A DNA stretch of 27,120 bases, taken from the NCBI GenBank assembly GCA_902495005.1, contig CABUVL010000007.1:1-27120 (forward strand), in the 5' to 3' direction. This document shows, one piece after another, positions 25,334 to 27,120 of the stretch. The notes beneath the pieces are model-generated. The model did no database searches, was not told the origin of the DNA, and saw only the letters and a list, made by a program, of their open reading frames with translations. A program made the translations under genes and the position numbers. The stretch is from an uncultured Verrucomicrobiota bacterium (lineage in GTDB: Bacteria > Verrucomicrobiota > Verrucomicrobiia > Opitutales > UBA9783). Numbering within the stretch: position 1 is the stretch's first letter; each line of letters begins with the position of its first letter.

Positions 25334-26419
25334 TTACCAATCAAATTTATCGCCGTCATTTAAAGAACGTGTGAATTCTACGAGCAAGCGAATAACATTT
25401 TCTATATCGTCCAAACAGGCCATCTCATTCGGCGTATGCATGTAACGCAAAGGAATGCTGACCAAGCCTGTAGCCACACCCTCACGCGACATTTGAATAA
25501 CACGTGCATCCGTGCCCGTAGGTCCCGATTCCGCCTCCACTTGATAAGGAATTCTCAAATTTTCGGCACATTCCTGCAATCGTTTAAATATCAATGGGTT
25601 AATATTTGGACCACGCGCCAAAATTGGACCTGCACCCAACTTAAACTCGCCCAAACGATTGCTATCTCCATCTGGAAAATCTGTTGCATGCCCCACATCA
25701 ACGGCAATACCAACATCGGCATGCACTTCATAAGCGGCAGTCACAGCACCACGCGTACCGATTTCTTCTTGTGTCGTTGAAACGCAACTCAAAGAAGCTT
25801 GCAAGTGCGTATCCTTGGCCAATCGGCGCAATACCTCTTGAATTACGTACGTGCCCCCTCGGTCATCAATACCACGTCCACACAAAAAGCCCTCACCTAA
25901 ATAAAATGGCTCATGCTCATAAACGGCACTATCGCCAATGGAGACTTTTTCAAGGGCCTCTTGCTTAGATCTTGCGCCAATATCAATCCAAATAGACTCT
26001 AATTTAGGCAATGCTTTTCTTTCTTCCGCGGTCAACAAGTGAATAGCCCGACGACCCGTAATGCCATAAACAACACCGTGCTTCGTTAAAATTTTAACCT
26101 TACGTCCAGAAATTAATCCGACGTCGTGCCCACCAATCGTGTCAAAAAACAAAAAACCTTCCTTATTGACGTAACGAATGATCAATCCGATTTCATCCAT
26201 ATGCCCCATCATAACAACACGCGGATTGCCTTTCGAATTAATCGTAGCAATGCGATTGCCTAAAACGTCCTTACGAAAAGTTTCTGCAAACGGGCTTACA
26301 TATTTGTTGATAACGGCTTGCGCTTCAAACTCACAGCCTGATGGAGAGGCCGCCCTTAATAAATCTAAAAGAAAATCATCCGCAACAGTTTTGACAGGTT
26401 TAACGTCTTCCGAAGTCAT
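25334..26419 (-). CDS. M42-family zinc metalloaminopeptidase
   Basis: A cytoplasmic di-metal peptidase (361 aa) of the FrvX/TET group, which trims peptides and usually assembles as a large dodecamer. Candidate ligands are all present: H73 and D75 in MGHMDEIG, the bridging D185 in RGIDDRGG, the general base pair E218-E219 in TTQEEIGTRG, D241 in AVDVGHATD and H328 in RYMHTPNE. The substrate segment SGPTGTDARVIQ (299-310) is also intact. Length is normal for the family. It sits 11 nt after the DJ-1 gene and 8 nt before the PpiD-like gene, so it belongs to the same transcription unit. Annotated members are often called endoglucanase or cellulase M in error. Confidence 0.94.
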   Translation of the reverse strand: MTSEDVKPVKTVADDFLLDLLRAASPSGCEFEAQAVINKYVSPFAETFRKDVLGNRIATINSKGNPRVVMMGHMDEIGLIIRYVNKEGFLFFDTIGGHDVGLISGRKVKILTKHGVVYGITGRRAIHLLTAEERKALPKLESIWIDIGARSKQEALEKVSIGDSAVYEHEPFYLGEGFLCGRGIDDRGGTYVIQEVLRRLAKDTHLQASLSCVSTTQEEIGTRGAVTAAYEVHADVGIAVDVGHATDFPDGDSNRLGEFKLGAGPILARGPNINPLIFKRLQECAENLRIPYQVEAESGPTGTDARVIQMSREGVATGLVSIPLRYMHTPNEMACLDDIENVIRLLVEFTRSLNDGDKFDW

Positions 26420-26430
26420 AATTTTTATTC

Positions 26431-26979
26431 CTAATGATTATAATTTAAAGTCTTTTTTAAAGAAAACACAAGCTCATTTGAACCCAATAAACGAATAATC
26501 TCAAACGCAAAATCGAAAGCGGCAGCCGGACCATTAGCCGTTATAAAATTACGACACACAACCACCGGTTTTTTATCCAAAGATGGCAAATCTTTTTCAA
26601 CACACGGATGAGCCGTTAATCGTTCAGGCAAAACGTCTACATACTTTAGTAACAATGGCGCAGCACAAATGGTGGCAATCAACTTTCGATCTTTACTAAA
26701 TTGACGAATACAATTTAGCAATGGCGTACAATTTAAACATTTAAAAACACCGGGGCCACCCGGAATTAATAAAGCACTAAAAGAATCGAAATTATTCAAA
26801 TCGGACAGGCAACAATCCGCAATTAACGAAATATGATGGGCTCCGAGAACAGATAAATTACTCGACAGAGAAGCAATCGTCACGGGCAGCTCAGCTCGAC
26901 GTATAAGGTCCAAAGGAACGACCGTTTCAATTTCCTCAAAACCTTCGTGAAGAATAAGCAGTAAATGAGGAACAATCAT
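26431..26979 (-). CDS. DJ-1/PfpI-family protein
   Basis: A small flavodoxin-fold protein (182 aa) of the DJ-1/YajL/ThiJ group, linked to protein or metabolite deglycation, chaperone and redox protection roles; which applies here cannot be told. Seen: HEGFEEIETVVPLDLIRRA (E16 matches the conserved acid of DJ-1), the nucleophile elbow ATICAAPLLL with C105 preceded by ALLIPGGPG, and the C-terminal FITANGPAAAFDFAFEII. It starts at an ATG at 26979, with no Shine-Dalgarno, only about 50 nt past the 3' end of a 5S rRNA on the same strand. It is the first gene of the minus-strand cluster. Confidence 0.92.
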   Translation of the reverse strand: MIVPHLLLILHEGFEEIETVVPLDLIRRAELPVTIASLSSNLSVLGAHHISLIADCCLSDLNNFDSFSALLIPGGPGVFKCLNCTPLLNCIRQFSKDRKLIATICAAPLLLKYVDVLPERLTAHPCVEKDLPSLDKKPVVVCRNFITANGPAAAFDFAFEIIRLLGSNELVFSLKKTLNYNH

Positions 26980-27028
26980 ACAAAGGGACTATGCGAAGAA
27001 AAGATAAATGAATGGAATGTGTGGGAAT

Positions 27029-27120
27029 AAGGCCTGGCGAAGACCTAGTCTCGCACTGCAAGGTGCAGCACTACCATTGGCAAGTAAGGGCTTAACGAGC
27101 GTGTTCGGAATGGGAACGTG
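27029..27120 (-). rRNA. rrf: 5S ribosomal RNA, 3' part (cut by the window edge)
   Basis: The reverse strand carries the 5S signatures CATTCCGAAC, the central AATGGTAGTGCTGCA and GCGAGACTAGGTC, and ends with GCCAGGC, the 3' strand of helix I. About 90 nt are present; the 5' end lies beyond position 27120. The exact 3' end is estimated at about 27029. This marks the end of an rRNA operon that would lie to the right, transcribed leftward. Confidence 0.93.

Overview
The window looks like a chromosomal segment of a Gram-negative bacterium, most probably a Verrucomicrobia/Opitutae-type organism. Support is moderate: an outer-membrane LPS apparatus (lptD, kdsB), an adenylate kinase with a non-canonical N-terminal extension, a signal peptidase I with a very large insertion, an animal-like UDP-glucose dehydrogenase, and frequent starts without a Shine-Dalgarno sequence. 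Coding density is uneven. Tight gene clusters are separated by four stretches of about 0.5-1.15 kb and one of about 0.33 kb with no convincing gene, and some hold broken open frames. This would fit a lineage in the course of gene loss (host-associated or otherwise shrinking), but that is inference.

Layout. (1) 169-5064, minus: a nucleotide-metabolism block with adenylate kinase (adk), then, after a gene-poor kilobase, nrdD-nrdG, the anaerobic (class III) ribonucleotide reductase and its radical-SAM activase. NrdD carries a C-terminal thioredoxin/glutaredoxin-like domain. (2) 5065-6683: gene-poor, with a single plus-strand tRNA-Glu(UUC). (3) 6684-10189, minus: a 7TM-HD phosphohydrolase gene followed 11 nt later by a GspF/PilC inner-membrane protein gene. 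(4) 10190-11339: gene-poor, with a possible broken gene. (5) 11340-16556, plus: an FmdB-type zinc ribbon protein, a short GspE/PilB secretion ATPase, an unrecognised 587-residue protein, a MarC-family membrane protein and signal peptidase I. (6) 16885-26979, minus: reading in the direction of transcription, a DJ-1/PfpI protein, an M42 metallopeptidase, a PpiD/SurA-like membrane-anchored periplasmic folding factor, LptD, a TPR protein, UDP-glucose dehydrogenase and CMP-KDO synthetase. (7) 27029-27120, minus: the 3' part of a 5S rRNA, so an rRNA operon ends directly upstream of the DJ-1 gene.

How it fits together. Block 6 is an envelope-biogenesis cluster. KdsB activates KDO for the LPS inner core, Ugd supplies UDP-glucuronate for surface sugars, LptD inserts LPS in the outer membrane, the PpiD/SurA-like protein probably helps fold outer-membrane proteins, and the TPR protein encoded next to LptD may be an envelope scaffold. 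Block 5 supplies signal peptidase and the ATPase of a type II secretion/type IV pilus-like machine, whose membrane platform GspF lies on the other strand in block 3. The anaerobic reductase points to life with little or no oxygen.

I saw no CRISPR array, transposase, integrase, phage gene or toxin-antitoxin pair. I did not find a clear new multi-gene system. The best leads are the NrdD-redoxin fusion, the unrecognised 587-residue protein, the signal peptidase insertion and the lptD-TPR pair.
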